A stretch of 64,000 nt of DNA from Algorimicrobium echini (GTDB lineage Bacteria; Bacteroidota; Bacteroidia; Flavobacteriales; Flavobacteriaceae), in assembly GCF_900115185.1 (NCBI RefSeq), contig NZ_FOVN01000002.1, positions 218,335-282,334 on the forward strand, in the 5' to 3' direction. Positions 18,197 to 28,159 of the stretch are shown here, in pieces. Both the position numbers and the translations under genes were made by a program. Numbering within the stretch: the first letter of the stretch is position 1; each line of letters starts with the position of its first letter. The notes under the pieces were generated by a model. It was not told the origin of the DNA, ran no database searches, and saw nothing but the letters and a program-made list of their open reading frames with translations.

Positions 18197-19186
18197 CTAA
18201 TTTAAACCATCATCAAAATCAGTATCTTCTTTCTCGCGTTTGTTTTTATTTTTTCCTCGCGATTTATTTTCACGACGTTCTAATTCTTCTTCAGCAGAAG
18301 TACCGTCTTTTTCCTCTTTATCTTTATGAAAATCTAATCGGTAAGACGCTCCAATAGTAACGCCAAAAACAGAAGGTGTGTCTTTTGTATTAAAAGTTAA
18401 AGCCGTGTCTAACTGGAAGTTTTTACTCCATAAATAGGCGCCTCCAAAACGAATTAAGTTGTCAGCATAAAAATCGCTACTAATATTTTGGCTTTCTCCA
18501 AATACCACCCATTGGTCTGTTATAGATTTGGTAAGAGTTAATATAAATGAAAAATCAGATTGATCGGTTCCTATTCTATCCAAAATAAAATTAGTAACAA
18601 ATACCCAACCGCTGGCAAAATTGTTTTGTGTTCCTACCATTACTTTTGGACTAAAACCTTCAACACCAGCAGCTGTAAACGGATTGTCTTTTGTATCAAA
18701 ATTAGCACCTGCATATACGGCAACCGCAGGAATTAACTGCTTCCATTTAAACTTATGATTCGCTTTCCAGCTTCTTAAGTCTGGTTTTTCTTCACCAGCA
18801 TTTTTATAAGGGTCATAGACCAAATATTTAGCACCAACAGTTAAGGTTTTAAAATTGCTAAAGGATTCATCTGAAGAGCTAAACCCTGAATACGTTCTAT
18901 TTGTAGATTGAAAAGTTCCTTCGACATTTATTTCCAGTTGCGGCCATAATAACCCATATCGAACGGCAAAATCAGCTCCAAAACTTTTATCTTCACGGTT
19001 TAATAGATTGTGGTTTTCATTTAAAATATAGGGGCCAACTTCAAATTGAACCACATTTGTTCCTACAGAAAAAGCACTTCTTGAAACACCTGGTCTATTT
19101 GAATTTATTACTTCAGTGTATTGTGCATACGAATAAAGTGTTGTAAACGAAACAAGTAGAAATAAATAGGTTTTGATAGATTTCAT
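18197..19186 (-). CDS. Outer-membrane beta-barrel protein, phenol-degradation MetA-like family
   Basis: The 329-residue protein has a signal peptide (cleavage near TTLYSYAQ, residue 22). Alternating amphipathic strands throughout (VVQFEVGPYIL, LTVGAKYLVYD, FGVTIGASYRLDF) resemble the MetA-pathway/transporter barrel family. The last 40 residues are very charged (EEELERRENKSRGKNKNKREKEDTDFDDG split by acidic runs) and probably face the periplasm. It is 14 bases upstream of the GNAT-like gene on the same strand, so the two are probably co-transcribed. The solute is unknown. Confidence 0.75.
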   Translation of the reverse strand: MKSIKTYLFLLVSFTTLYSYAQYTEVINSNRPGVSRSAFSVGTNVVQFEVGPYILNENHNLLNREDKSFGADFAVRYGLLWPQLEINVEGTFQSTNRTYSGFSSSDESFSNFKTLTVGAKYLVYDPYKNAGEEKPDLRSWKANHKFKWKQLIPAVAVYAGANFDTKDNPFTAAGVEGFSPKVMVGTQNNFASGWVFVTNFILDRIGTDQSDFSFILTLTKSITDQWVVFGESQNISSDFYADNLIRFGGAYLWSKNFQLDTALTFNTKDTPSVFGVTIGASYRLDFHKDKEEKDGTSAEEELERRENKSRGKNKNKREKEDTDFDDGLN

Positions 19187-19265
19187 AAGTTTTTGTTTGA
19201 TTTCAAATATAGATATTTTATATTTTTTTTAAGTATTTAAGGCCTAATTTAAATAGTAAGAATTG

Positions 19266-19273
19266 TATTTTTG
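19266..19273 (+). promoter_or_regulatory. -7 promoter element of the DUF4834-YfhO-glycan operon
   Basis: TATTTTTG lies 15 bases before the DUF4834 ATG and fits TAnnTTTG. All four following plus-strand genes are within 30 bases of one another, so this probably drives the whole unit. Confidence 0.5.
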
Positions 19274-19288
19274 TAAAAATTTAGTGAT

Positions 19289-19576
19289 ATGCTTCAATAC
19301 GCATCTTTTACGGGCTTGATAAAAACAATTCTAATTATTTTGTTAGTTTGGTATGGTATAAAGATACTTTCCCGATTATTTGCACCGGCACTTTTACGTT
19401 ATGTAAGTAAAAAAGCGGAAGAAAAGTTTGGTCAGCAATTTGGACAACAATTCAATCAGAATCAACAAAAACAATCTCCAAAAAAGGAAGGTGAAACCGT
19501 TATTGATAAAGTGCCACAATCAAATACTTCAAATAAAAACGTTGGCGAATATGTAGATTACGAAGAAATTGATTAA
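19289..19576 (+). CDS. DUF4834 family membrane protein
   Basis: The 95-residue protein has one N-terminal transmembrane helix (about 9-30), then GIKILSRLFAPALLRYVSKKAEEKF, a Gln-rich linker, and an acidic end (GEYVDYEEID). This matches the small Flavobacteriia family DUF4834, of unknown function. It is the first gene of an operon with the YfhO protein, 29 bases downstream. Confidence 0.85.
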   Translation: MLQYASFTGLIKTILIILLVWYGIKILSRLFAPALLRYVSKKAEEKFGQQFGQQFNQNQQKQSPKKEGETVIDKVPQSNTSNKNVGEYVDYEEID

Positions 19577-19605
19577 TTTTCGCCTTCACTGATTAATCCG
19601 ATTTC

Positions 19606-22017
19606 ATGCAATTTTCAATTAAAAAATGCCTGCCACATATTCTTGTTTTAGTAGGCTTTATTTGTATTTCATTAGCTTATTTTAGTCCTGTTTTAAAAGG
19701 TAAAGAAATTTATCAAAGCGATATAAAACAGTATATCGGCATGTCTAAACAACAAAAAGATTTTAAAGCTGAAACAGGTAGTGAAACCTATTGGACAAAT
19801 AGTGCTTTTGGAGGCATGCCAACATACCAATTAGGAGCCAAATATCCACATAATTACATTAAACAGCTCGATTTATTCTTACGGTTTTTGCCTAGGCCTG
19901 CCGATTATCTATTCCTTTATTTTATAGGGTTTTACATCCTGTTGTTGACATTAAAAGTTGATTTTAAATTAGCTGCTTTAGGTGCGTTAGCTTTTGGGTT
20001 TTCTACCTATTTAATTATTATTTTGGGTGTAGGCCATAATAGTAAAGCGCATGCTATTGCTTATATGCCATTGGTGTTGAGTGGTATTATCCTTACGTTT
20101 CGTAATAAATACCTGGCTGGATTTCTTTTAACTACCGTGGCAATGGCTTTAGAGTTGGTGGCTAATCACTTTCAGATGACCTATTATTTGATGTTTTTAG
20201 TTGTGGTAATTGGTATTGCCTATTTGGTTGATGCTTACAAGAAGAAAATGCTGCCACATTATTTTAAATCTGTTGGGATTATGGCAATTGCTGTTGTATT
20301 GGCCATTGGTTTAAATGCCACAAATATTCTAGCTACTCAAGAATATGCTGCGGAAAGTACACGTAGCCAAAGCGATTTAACCATTAATCCAGATGGTTCT
20401 CCAAAAGCTGTAACGACAGGTTTAGACAAAGATTACATAACTGAATACAGTTATGGACTTTTAGAAACCTTCAATTTATACATTCCACGGTTTTTGGGAG
20501 GTGGAAGTTATGAGGATGTTGGTAAAGATTCTGCTACTTACGATGTTTTTTTAGCACTTGGTGCTACACCGCTTCAGGCTTTACAAGAAGTAAAACAAAC
20601 ACCAACATATTGGGGAGATCAAACCATAGTTGAAGCTCCTGCTTATATTGGAGCCGTTGTAATATTTCTATTTGTTCTAGCCTTATTTTTAGTAAATGGG
20701 CGCTTAAAATGGTGGTTAGTGGGTGGAACTGTTTTATCGTTGCTATTATCTTACGGGAAGAATCTTGGTTTTTTAACCGATTTTTTTATCGATTTTGTGC
20801 CCATGTACAACAAATTTAGAGCGGTAAGTTCCATTCAAGTTATACTGGAATTGTGTATTCCAGTACTTGCAATTTTTGGCTTGGTACGGTTGTTTAATCC
20901 GCTTGAAAAACATGAAGAAAAGTTGAAAGCTTTAAAATATACAGCTATAATAACAGGAGGATTGGCTGTAGTTTTTTTACTATTCAAATCGTCCTTATTC
21001 AATTTTGTTGGTGCTAATGATGGTCTTTACCGTCAGAATTATGGGCCGCAATTTGTGGATGCTGTCATTAAAGATCGTAAGGCATTTTTCACACAAGATA
21101 CATTGAGGACCTTAATTTTAGTATTGCTGTCAGCTGGAACCGTTTTCTTATTTATAAAGGAAAAGCTATCTGAAAAACTCGTAGTAATTATATTTGCTGG
21201 TTTAATACTTTTTGATTTGATAGGTGTTGATAGACGTTATGTTAATAATGATAATTTTGTATCATCTATTCAAGTAAATAAACCGTATCAAGCAAATGCA
21301 GCTGATAAAGCCATTCAAGAAGACCCAGAACACTTCAGGGTGTTAGATTTAACTTCTGGAGGTGCACGAGCATCGTACTTTCATAATTCGATTTCTGGGT
21401 ACCATGCGGCTAAATTAAAGCGTTTTAATGAATTGTATGACTTTCATATTTCGCAAAACAATATCAATGTGTTGAATATGTTAAATACCAAGTACATTAT
21501 TGCTCAAGATGATGATAATAATATTTTCCCTTACACAAATACAGATGCCAATGGCAATGCATGGTTTGTGAGTCGTTTAGAACAGGTTAATGATGCTAAT
21601 ACTGAAATATTAAAGCTTGATAGTCTTAATACGAAACAAGTAGCCATAACCTCTATGACAGGTTTGGAGAGTAAGACTTTTGTTACTGATTCTTCTGCCA
21701 ATATTCAGGTAGAAACTTATAAACCGAATTATATTAAATACCATTCAGAATCATCTGTAGATGGTTTTGCCGTATTTTCAGAAATATATTATAATCATGG
21801 TTGGAATGCCTATATAGATGGTAAATTGTCACCATATACGCGTGTTAATTATGTGTTGAGAGCTATGAATATTCCATCGGGTAAACATACTATAGAGTTT
21901 AAGTTTGAACCTGATGTTATAAAATCAGGTAGCAAGATTGCTTTAGCGAGTTCAGTCATTTTCGGATTATTATGTCTTGGTGGATTGTTTTATGGTTTTA
22001 AACGTAAAACAGACTAG
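19606..22017 (+). CDS. YfhO family multi-spanning membrane protein
   Basis: The 803-residue protein has about a dozen transmembrane helices in its first 560 residues, followed by a soluble C-terminal domain (about 570-770) and a last helix (ASSVIFGLLCLGGLFYGF). The pattern and motifs (YFSPVLKGKEIYQSD; FGGMPTYQLG; HNSKAHAIAYMPL; HGWNAYIDGKLSPYTRVNYVLRA) are those of the YfhO family, GT-C-like glycosyltransferases. In Gram-positives YfhO glycosylates wall or lipoteichoic polymers. Here it leads a glycosyltransferase and a flippase, so envelope polysaccharide or glycolipid modification is likely. Confidence 0.88.
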   Translation: MQFSIKKCLPHILVLVGFICISLAYFSPVLKGKEIYQSDIKQYIGMSKQQKDFKAETGSETYWTNSAFGGMPTYQLGAKYPHNYIKQLDLFLRFLPRPADYLFLYFIGFYILLLTLKVDFKLAALGALAFGFSTYLIIILGVGHNSKAHAIAYMPLVLSGIILTFRNKYLAGFLLTTVAMALELVANHFQMTYYLMFLVVVIGIAYLVDAYKKKMLPHYFKSVGIMAIAVVLAIGLNATNILATQEYAAESTRSQSDLTINPDGSPKAVTTGLDKDYITEYSYGLLETFNLYIPRFLGGGSYEDVGKDSATYDVFLALGATPLQALQEVKQTPTYWGDQTIVEAPAYIGAVVIFLFVLALFLVNGRLKWWLVGGTVLSLLLSYGKNLGFLTDFFIDFVPMYNKFRAVSSIQVILELCIPVLAIFGLVRLFNPLEKHEEKLKALKYTAIITGGLAVVFLLFKSSLFNFVGANDGLYRQNYGPQFVDAVIKDRKAFFTQDTLRTLILVLLSAGTVFLFIKEKLSEKLVVIIFAGLILFDLIGVDRRYVNNDNFVSSIQVNKPYQANAADKAIQEDPEHFRVLDLTSGGARASYFHNSISGYHAAKLKRFNELYDFHISQNNINVLNMLNTKYIIAQDDDNNIFPYTNTDANGNAWFVSRLEQVNDANTEILKLDSLNTKQVAITSMTGLESKTFVTDSSANIQVETYKPNYIKYHSESSVDGFAVFSEIYYNHGWNAYIDGKLSPYTRVNYVLRAMNIPSGKHTIEFKFEPDVIKSGSKIALASSVIFGLLCLGGLFYGFKRKTD

Positions 22018-22018
22018 T

Positions 22019-23296
22019 GTGCATAAAAAAGTTCTTATCGTAACATATTATTGGCCGCCAGCAGGAGGACCAGGAGTACAGCGATGGTTGAAATTTGTAA
22101 AATACTTGCCAGACTATGGTATTGGGCCTATTGTTTATATTCCAGAAAATCCAAACTATCCAATTATTGATAGTAGTTTAATATCTGAAGTACCAGATTC
22201 AGTAACCATTATAAAAAAGCCCATTTCCGAGCCTTATAAACTAGCAGGTTTATTTTCAAAAAAGAAAACCAAAACCATTAGTAAAGGGATTATTACAAAC
22301 GATAATAAACAATCTAGTTTAGAAAAAATATTACTTTTTATTCGCGGAAATTTTTTCATTCCAGACGCTCGGAAAAGTTGGATAAAACCTTCTGTGGCAT
22401 TTTTAAAGGATTATATACAAACAGAGAGAATAGATACTGTTATTACAACTGGACCACCACATAGCTTACACCTTATTGGTTTACAGCTAAAACAAAAACT
22501 TCAGATGAACTGGTTTGCAGATTTTCGCGATCCATGGACAACAATTGGTTATCATAAACAATTAAAACTTACTAAACGTGCTAAAAATAAACACAAACAG
22601 TTAGAAACAGATGTCTTAAGGCAAGCCGATCATATTTTAGTAACTAGCCAAGTTACAAAAGACGAATTTATGGCTAAAACAAATAAACCAATTTCGGTAA
22701 TTACTAATGGTTATGATGTTAATCATGTAGCCAAACCTGAATTGGACTCTCAATTTACACTAGCACACATCGGTTCCTTATTATCCAAACGAAATCCGGA
22801 AATATTATGGCAGGTTTTAAGTGATTTAATTGCTGAAAATCCAGGTTTCGCATCAGACTTCAAATTAAATTTAGTTGGTTTTGTGAGTGAAGATGTCTTG
22901 AAATTGATAGATTCACATGGCTTAAGTAATTATGTAAATAAAGTTGGTTATGTGTCACATGAAGAAGCAGTTATGTTTCAAAAAAAATCGCAAGTTCTTT
23001 TGTTGATTGAAATAGATTCGCCAGATACGCGTTGCATAATTCCTGGTAAGTTATTTGAATATATGATTTCCGAACGACCAATAGTTGCATTAGGACCGAA
23101 TGGTTCTGATATTGAAACTATTTTAAGAGAAACCAATACAGGTAGCTATTTTATATATAATGATTATGTAGCTTTAAAGAAGCAAATAGAATTACATTAT
23201 AATTCATTTAAAAACGGGAGTTTACACGCTAACGGAATCGGATTACAAAAATACAGTAGGAAAGCATTAACTAAATCACTAGCCGAATTATTATAA
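22019..23296 (+). CDS. Glycosyltransferase family 4
   Basis: The protein has two Rossmann domains of GT-B type. The N-terminal segment KKVLIVTYYWPPAGGPGVQR opens the acceptor domain. The donor-binding half has LAHIGSLLSKRNPEIL, LVGFVSE, and IPGKLFEYMISERPIVALGP, the GT4-type EX7E region. I chose GTG at 22019 because it puts the conserved KKVLIVTYYWPP at the N-terminus and sits one base after the YfhO stop, allowing coupled translation. ATG at 21992, inside yfhO, is the alternative. It acts in glycan assembly with its neighbours. Confidence 0.88.
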   Translation: MHKKVLIVTYYWPPAGGPGVQRWLKFVKYLPDYGIGPIVYIPENPNYPIIDSSLISEVPDSVTIIKKPISEPYKLAGLFSKKKTKTISKGIITNDNKQSSLEKILLFIRGNFFIPDARKSWIKPSVAFLKDYIQTERIDTVITTGPPHSLHLIGLQLKQKLQMNWFADFRDPWTTIGYHKQLKLTKRAKNKHKQLETDVLRQADHILVTSQVTKDEFMAKTNKPISVITNGYDVNHVAKPELDSQFTLAHIGSLLSKRNPEILWQVLSDLIAENPGFASDFKLNLVGFVSEDVLKLIDSHGLSNYVNKVGYVSHEEAVMFQKKSQVLLLIEIDSPDTRCIIPGKLFEYMISERPIVALGPNGSDIETILRETNTGSYFIYNDYVALKKQIELHYNSFKNGSLHANGIGLQKYSRKALTKSLAELL

Positions 23297-24775
23297 ATGG
23301 GAATCGTAACAAGCCAGTCCATAAAAAATACAATTATTACCTATCTGGGTTTTGGATTGGGTGCCATAAATGTGTTGTTTTTATTTACGGAATTTATTAG
23401 CGATGAATACTTTGGTTTAATTACATATATTTTTTCTACAGCTAATGTTATGATGCCTATTTTAGCTTTTGGTGTTCATAATACCCTCATAAAGTTTTAT
23501 TCAAGCTATAAAACACGACAAACGCAAAACGGTTTTTTAATGCTTATGTTGTTTTTACCGTTAGCAATTATAATTCCAACAGCTATTGTGGGTTATTTTG
23601 CTTTTGATGCCATAAGCTCATGGTTATCTGGTACAAATGCAATTGTAAGTGATTATGTATGGCTCATCTTTATTTCGGCTATAGCGTTTTCGTATTTTGA
23701 AGTGTTTTATGCTTGGTCTCGTGTGCAAATGCAAAGTGTGTTTGGTAATTTTATGAAAGAAGTTTTTCATAGAGCCGGAACCATGATTCTATTATTCTGC
23801 TTGTATTTAAATTTTATAGATGTTGAGCAATTAATATACGGTATAACAGGTATTTATATTGTCCGTGTTGTCATCATGAAACTGTATGCGTTTAGTTTAC
23901 GTTTTCCGTCTTTCAATACTACTAAAATACCCAATCTGTCCTCTGTTTTAAAATACACTACTTTAATAATTATAGCTGGTTCTGTTGCTAATGTAATTTT
24001 GGAAGTCGACAAATTTATGCTGAATAGGTATGTAGCTATTGAATATGTGGCATACTATGGTGTAGCTATTTATATTGCATCGGTAATAGGTGTTCCAAGT
24101 CGTTCCATGCATCAGATTATCAGTCCACTTACAGCCAAACTTTTGAATGATAAGAATAAAATAGAGTTGGATAAATTATATAAAAAAAGTTCTTTGAGTT
24201 TATTTATAATTAGCGGGTTTATCTTCTTGCTGATTATTTTAAACATTAATGAACTATATAATTTTATAAATGATAATTATGTTGATGGACTATTAGTTGT
24301 GTTTGTTATAAGTTTATCAAAACTAACAGATAGTTTACTGGGTAATAACAATGCCATACTTTTTAATAGTGATTATTACCGAATGGTACTTGTATTAGGG
24401 GTCTTTTTAGCTATTTTAACAGTTGTATTAAACATTATCTTCATTCCTATTTATGGAATTAATGGTGCTGCTTTTGCAACGTTTCTAGCTATATTATTGT
24501 ATAATTTAGCAAAATTATGGTTTGTAAATATCAAATTAAAAATGCAACCATTCACCCTAAACACCGTTAAAGTATTGGTACTAATTATTGTATGTCTTGG
24601 TGTATTTTATTTTTGGGATTTTCCTTGGCACCCATTAATAAATATAGGTCTTAAATCTTTTTTAATAACCGTATTTTATGGAACAGTAGTTTATACGTTA
24701 CAATTTTCTGAAGACATAACCTCGCTTATCAATACAATTATCAATCGGATAAAAAGAGAAAATCCCACGATGTAG
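23297..24775 (+). CDS. Polysaccharide flippase, Wzx/MATE-like (MOP superfamily)
   Basis: The 492-residue inner-membrane protein has 12-14 hydrophobic segments. The arrangement fits oligosaccharide-lipid flippases: an early GLGAINVLFLF helix, a central EVDKFMLNRYVAIEYVAYYGVA motif and a late polysaccharide-biosynthesis C-terminal region (IYGINGAAFATFLAILLYN). The ATG immediately follows the glycosyltransferase stop, without a gap. It probably moves a lipid-linked sugar across the membrane. It is the last gene of the operon and meets a convergent gene after 50 bases, with no obvious hairpin. Confidence 0.85.
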   Translation: MGIVTSQSIKNTIITYLGFGLGAINVLFLFTEFISDEYFGLITYIFSTANVMMPILAFGVHNTLIKFYSSYKTRQTQNGFLMLMLFLPLAIIIPTAIVGYFAFDAISSWLSGTNAIVSDYVWLIFISAIAFSYFEVFYAWSRVQMQSVFGNFMKEVFHRAGTMILLFCLYLNFIDVEQLIYGITGIYIVRVVIMKLYAFSLRFPSFNTTKIPNLSSVLKYTTLIIIAGSVANVILEVDKFMLNRYVAIEYVAYYGVAIYIASVIGVPSRSMHQIISPLTAKLLNDKNKIELDKLYKKSSLSLFIISGFIFLLIILNINELYNFINDNYVDGLLVVFVISLSKLTDSLLGNNNAILFNSDYYRMVLVLGVFLAILTVVLNIIFIPIYGINGAAFATFLAILLYNLAKLWFVNIKLKMQPFTLNTVKVLVLIIVCLGVFYFWDFPWHPLINIGLKSFLITVFYGTVVYTLQFSEDITSLINTIINRIKRENPTM

Positions 24776-24825
24776 CTTTGAGGCATACATATCGCAGGAC
24801 TTTCTTACTAACCAACCAAAAATTT

Positions 24826-25938
24826 TTATCTTCTTCTACCAGAATCCAATTGTCTAGAATTACTGGTCGTTTTTCTTTCTTTATTATATGTACGAGAATT
24901 AGTTACATTTGGTTTTTCATTTACTCGATTATTTTTACTAACTCGTTTAGATTGCGCTCTGGAAGTAGTGCTTTTGCTGACATTGTTGCCTCTTGAACTG
25001 TAAGCAGAAACTTTTCTACTGTTATTTCTTGAACTTGCTTTATTGTTACTGTGTGTTCTGGACTTTGAATTTGTTTCGGTATCACTGCGTGTATTACCAG
25101 TGTATTTCATAGAACTTGTACGTCGTTGATTTGAATTTCCTCTTACAGTATTTTTCTGTGCTCTAGTCCTTGACGACTGTTTAACGGCATGATTTCGTTC
25201 TCTAGGCGTTTGCGCTGAAACCGAATTTGTACGTCTATTTGGTGTTCTAGTTGCTAATTCTGAACGTCTACTTATAGTATTACCTCTTCGACTGGCAACA
25301 GCACTTGCACGTCTGTAATTATTAACATAAGGGGTTGAGTATCGATACCGTACTGGCTTATAATGTTGTCTGTAAGGGTTTTTATAAACCACGCAGTAAT
25401 CATAAGCTGGAACTCGATAAAATCTGTGCCATGGTCTATACACATACACGCGATTATAAGGGTTAATATAACCTGAACAATACGTAAATTGGTTATAACG
25501 GTTATAATGTACGTACATACCACCAATGCTTACCAAATAGCCAAAACTATTATAGCGCATAGATATATCGCCAACCCGAATTACACGACCGTAATAATCA
25601 TAAAAAACAGGTACGTGTTCTATTTGAATAATGGCTCCAAATTCATCATATTGTACAAAACCATTATAATCATAACCTGTGTTAAAACTGATGCTTACAT
25701 TGGGTATATTAACAGATACATTAACATTATTGGTGTAATTGGGCATGTGAAAATCAAATTGCCCATCTGGAAATAGAGAAAATTCGATTCCACCTTCCAC
25801 AAAAATGAAATTATTGCCATTACCAAATCCGCTATTGTTTGTTTCATAAGGTTTTTGATCAGGTATATCATTCGTACTGGCCATGACTGCTGTACTTGAC
25901 ACAAATAGTATCGAAAGTAAATATGCTAACTGTTTCAT
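24826..25938 (-). CDS. Secreted protein with YN/GG repeats and a basic Ser/Arg/Asn tail
   Basis: The 370-residue protein has a signal peptide (MKQLAYLLSILFVSSTAVMAS). The block FVEGGIEFSLFPDGQFDFH (about 49-67) is shared with the next gene. Three short repeats follow of the type Y-x-x-x-G-x-x-x-x-(V/I)G-x-(I/M)-x-x-(H/R)Y-N (about 110-150), then a Tyr-rich segment with YRPWHRFYRVPAYDY. From about residue 205 to the end it is low-complexity, Arg/Ser/Thr/Asn-rich and strongly basic. It is not a recognised family. The basic tail could bind polyanions such as DNA, LPS or exopolysaccharide at the surface. Confidence 0.75.
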   Translation of the reverse strand: MKQLAYLLSILFVSSTAVMASTNDIPDQKPYETNNSGFGNGNNFIFVEGGIEFSLFPDGQFDFHMPNYTNNVNVSVNIPNVSISFNTGYDYNGFVQYDEFGAIIQIEHVPVFYDYYGRVIRVGDISMRYNSFGYLVSIGGMYVHYNRYNQFTYCSGYINPYNRVYVYRPWHRFYRVPAYDYCVVYKNPYRQHYKPVRYRYSTPYVNNYRRASAVASRRGNTISRRSELATRTPNRRTNSVSAQTPRERNHAVKQSSRTRAQKNTVRGNSNQRRTSSMKYTGNTRSDTETNSKSRTHSNNKASSRNNSRKVSAYSSRGNNVSKSTTSRAQSKRVSKNNRVNEKPNVTNSRTYNKERKTTSNSRQLDSGRRR

Positions 25939-26110
25939 AATTGTTGTGTATTAATTAAACTCATTTGTGATAAAACAAACAACGTGCCAAAAAAACAAAA
26001 TACTATTTATGTTTTTATGTATCAGTTGTTTAAAAGTTTTGTTTAATTAGATGCTTAATCGGTTATTTAGATATTTCTATTAATAACCCGATAATCCAAG
26101 TAAGTTGCAA

Positions 26111-26155
26111 AAACAAAAAAATCCCAATAATCGTTTTCAGATTACTTGGGATTTT
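26111..26155 (-). terminator. Terminator of the 246-residue secreted protein gene
   Basis: On the minus strand AAATCCCAAGTAATC pairs with GATTATTGGGATTT (one bulge) around a short loop and runs into TTTTTTGTTTTT. It lies about 30 bases past the stop of the minus-strand gene at 26183. Confidence 0.85.
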
Positions 26156-26182
26156 TCACTAACTAATTAACTAACTAAAAAC

Positions 26183-26893
26183 TTATCTTTTGCCATTTAA
26201 GGATTGTGCGTTAATTTTATGCTCTGAAGATTTGTCTTTTTTGTAATAGTAGAAATCTTCGGTACTATTCGTGTTGAAATTAGAATGTGCATTGGTAGAG
26301 CCATGACTTATAGAACAGTTATATATTCCACAAACGTGACACATATTATTAAATGGACTTACAAAACCGTATTGGCTAATAATTTCTCCCCAACGATTAT
26401 AATTAATATGTAGTCCGCCAACTTGCTTTAATATACCACGATTATTATAACGCATATATATAGATCCAGCACGTTTAATTTTTCCATTTCGGTCGTAATT
26501 AATGAATACGTTTCCAATTCGTCTTACTTGTCCGTTGGCATCATGTGTTACAATAACTCCTTGGTTTCTTGGAGTTGCATAATGCACACGATTATACATA
26601 CTAGGAGCACCAAAGGTTGTATTTACAGAACTACGTCTTGTTTGTGTTGAGCTTCTGTGGTAATAATTACTTTCAAAGTGACTAGCTTGTGGAATCGCAT
26701 TAGTATTAAAGTCAAAACTACCATTTGGAAAAATCATAAATTCAATACCACGTTCTATAAAAATAATGGGCTGCGCATAGCTACTGTTCCAAACTGTTAA
26801 ATCATCGGCTGCCGATACAGACAGGTTTTCGTTTGCTGTTACAGTTGTTAATCCTATTAACAAAGCTGTAAATAAAAGTACTTGTTTTTTCAT
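26183..26893 (-). CDS. Secreted protein, paralogue of the neighbouring YN/GG-repeat protein
   Basis: The 236-residue protein starts MKKQVLLFTALLIGLTTVTA, a good signal peptide. An ATG ten codons earlier (26923) would bury it behind a polar leader and is less likely. FIERGIEFMIFPNGSFDFN matches the downstream paralogue closely. It also has three to four repeats ending IGNVFINYDRNGKI, AGSIYMRYNNRGIL and VGGLHINYNRWGEI, with spacing like YD-type strand repeats. A CHVCGIYNC motif near the C-terminus has three cysteines. The paralogue's basic tail is absent. The pair probably arose by tandem duplication. Confidence 0.75.
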   Translation of the reverse strand: MKKQVLLFTALLIGLTTVTANENLSVSAADDLTVWNSSYAQPIIFIERGIEFMIFPNGSFDFNTNAIPQASHFESNYYHRSSTQTRRSSVNTTFGAPSMYNRVHYATPRNQGVIVTHDANGQVRRIGNVFINYDRNGKIKRAGSIYMRYNNRGILKQVGGLHINYNRWGEIISQYGFVSPFNNMCHVCGIYNCSISHGSTNAHSNFNTNSTEDFYYYKKDKSSEHKINAQSLNGKR

Positions 26894-27058
26894 CGTATTA
26901 GGATTTTGATTATGCCTACTCATAAGCTTTTCGGCTTTCGCTATGTTTTACATAGTAACCAATTGTCGTGCCATAATTTTAAAATTCTGATTAGCAAGCA
27001 ACTAGATTTTGTTATAAGTGGTTTCTTTTTTATAGATTTATAAAATCAATAAAAACTT

Positions 27059-28159
27059 ATGACAAATAGTAAGCATACGTGTAAAAACTGTGAAAAGACC
27101 TATAGCGATTCTTTTGCTTTTTGTCCGCATTGTGGTCAAAAACGTAATGATCAGCTCACACTCAAAGTTTTATTTTATAATACAATTAGTAATTACTTTT
27201 CTTTTGACGCACGATTTTTCAAGAGCTTTTTTCCGTTGATGTTAAAACCAGGATTTTTAGCCAAAAAATTTATTGAAGGTAAGCGCTTGCTGTATTTACA
27301 TCCTGCACAGATGTATTTGTTTATTTCTTTAGTATTCTTTTTTTTATTCTCTTTTGTTGAAAAAGATCAGGCTCAACAATTAGACGCTACATTGGCTAAA
27401 ACAATGAAAAAAGAAAGAGTTGTTGACTCATTAATGACTACAATTAAAAACGATTCTATAAAGCAATCTGCATTATTGGGTAAAATTTTAAAGGACTCCT
27501 TAGAGAGAGGAGAGTTACGAAAAACATTTAAAGAACATAAAGTATTATCTGAACTGTCTAATGAAGAACTTGATTCTATCATATCAAATGCACAATTTGA
27601 AACGCGAGATTTTAATAGTTTATCTTATATGACTAAAAAAATAGATTCGCTTATAGATTCTAATGCATCGGAAGATATTATTCTCAAAGAAATGGGAATG
27701 ACTGAAAACGATGGCTATTTTACCAAACGTGCTTATTCCCAATCATTAAAATTTTATCAATCAAAAAAAGGTTCTGGAATTTTAAGATCATTTTACGGAA
27801 TGATACCCATAGCCATGTTTTTCTTATTACCAATTTTTGCTTTTATTCTGAAAATGCTGCATTTAAAAAGAGGGACTTATGCACATCATTTGGTATTTAG
27901 TTTCTATTATTTCGCTTATTTGTTTACCACATTTAGCATTATAATAGCAATAAATTTAATTTGGGATATCTACAATTGGATAGACTTTCTAATAATTATG
28001 TCTACGTCAATCTATTTGTTACTGGCTTTAAAATATTTTTATAATCAGGGATGGATAAAAACATTTATAAAATGGTGTATTACTATTTTTATATTTTTAT
28101 CTATTGTTACACCAGTAACAACGGTGTTTCTGATATTTTATGCCTTTTTATTTTACTAA
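27059..28159 (+). CDS. DUF3667 family membrane protein with zinc ribbon
   Basis: The 366-residue protein begins with a zinc ribbon (CKNCEKTYSDSFAFCPHCG, Cys-x2-Cys/Cys-x2-Cys). DUF3667 features follow: ISNYFSFDARFFKSFFPLMLKPGF and KRLLYLHPAQMYLF. One transmembrane segment lies near residue 90, then a long polar, coiled-coil-prone region (about 105-235), then four C-terminal helices. The function is unknown. The last four bases overlap the end of uvrA, tail to tail. Confidence 0.85.
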   Translation: MTNSKHTCKNCEKTYSDSFAFCPHCGQKRNDQLTLKVLFYNTISNYFSFDARFFKSFFPLMLKPGFLAKKFIEGKRLLYLHPAQMYLFISLVFFFLFSFVEKDQAQQLDATLAKTMKKERVVDSLMTTIKNDSIKQSALLGKILKDSLERGELRKTFKEHKVLSELSNEELDSIISNAQFETRDFNSLSYMTKKIDSLIDSNASEDIILKEMGMTENDGYFTKRAYSQSLKFYQSKKGSGILRSFYGMIPIAMFFLLPIFAFILKMLHLKRGTYAHHLVFSFYYFAYLFTTFSIIIAINLIWDIYNWIDFLIIMSTSIYLLLALKYFYNQGWIKTFIKWCITIFIFLSIVTPVTTVFLIFYAFLFY

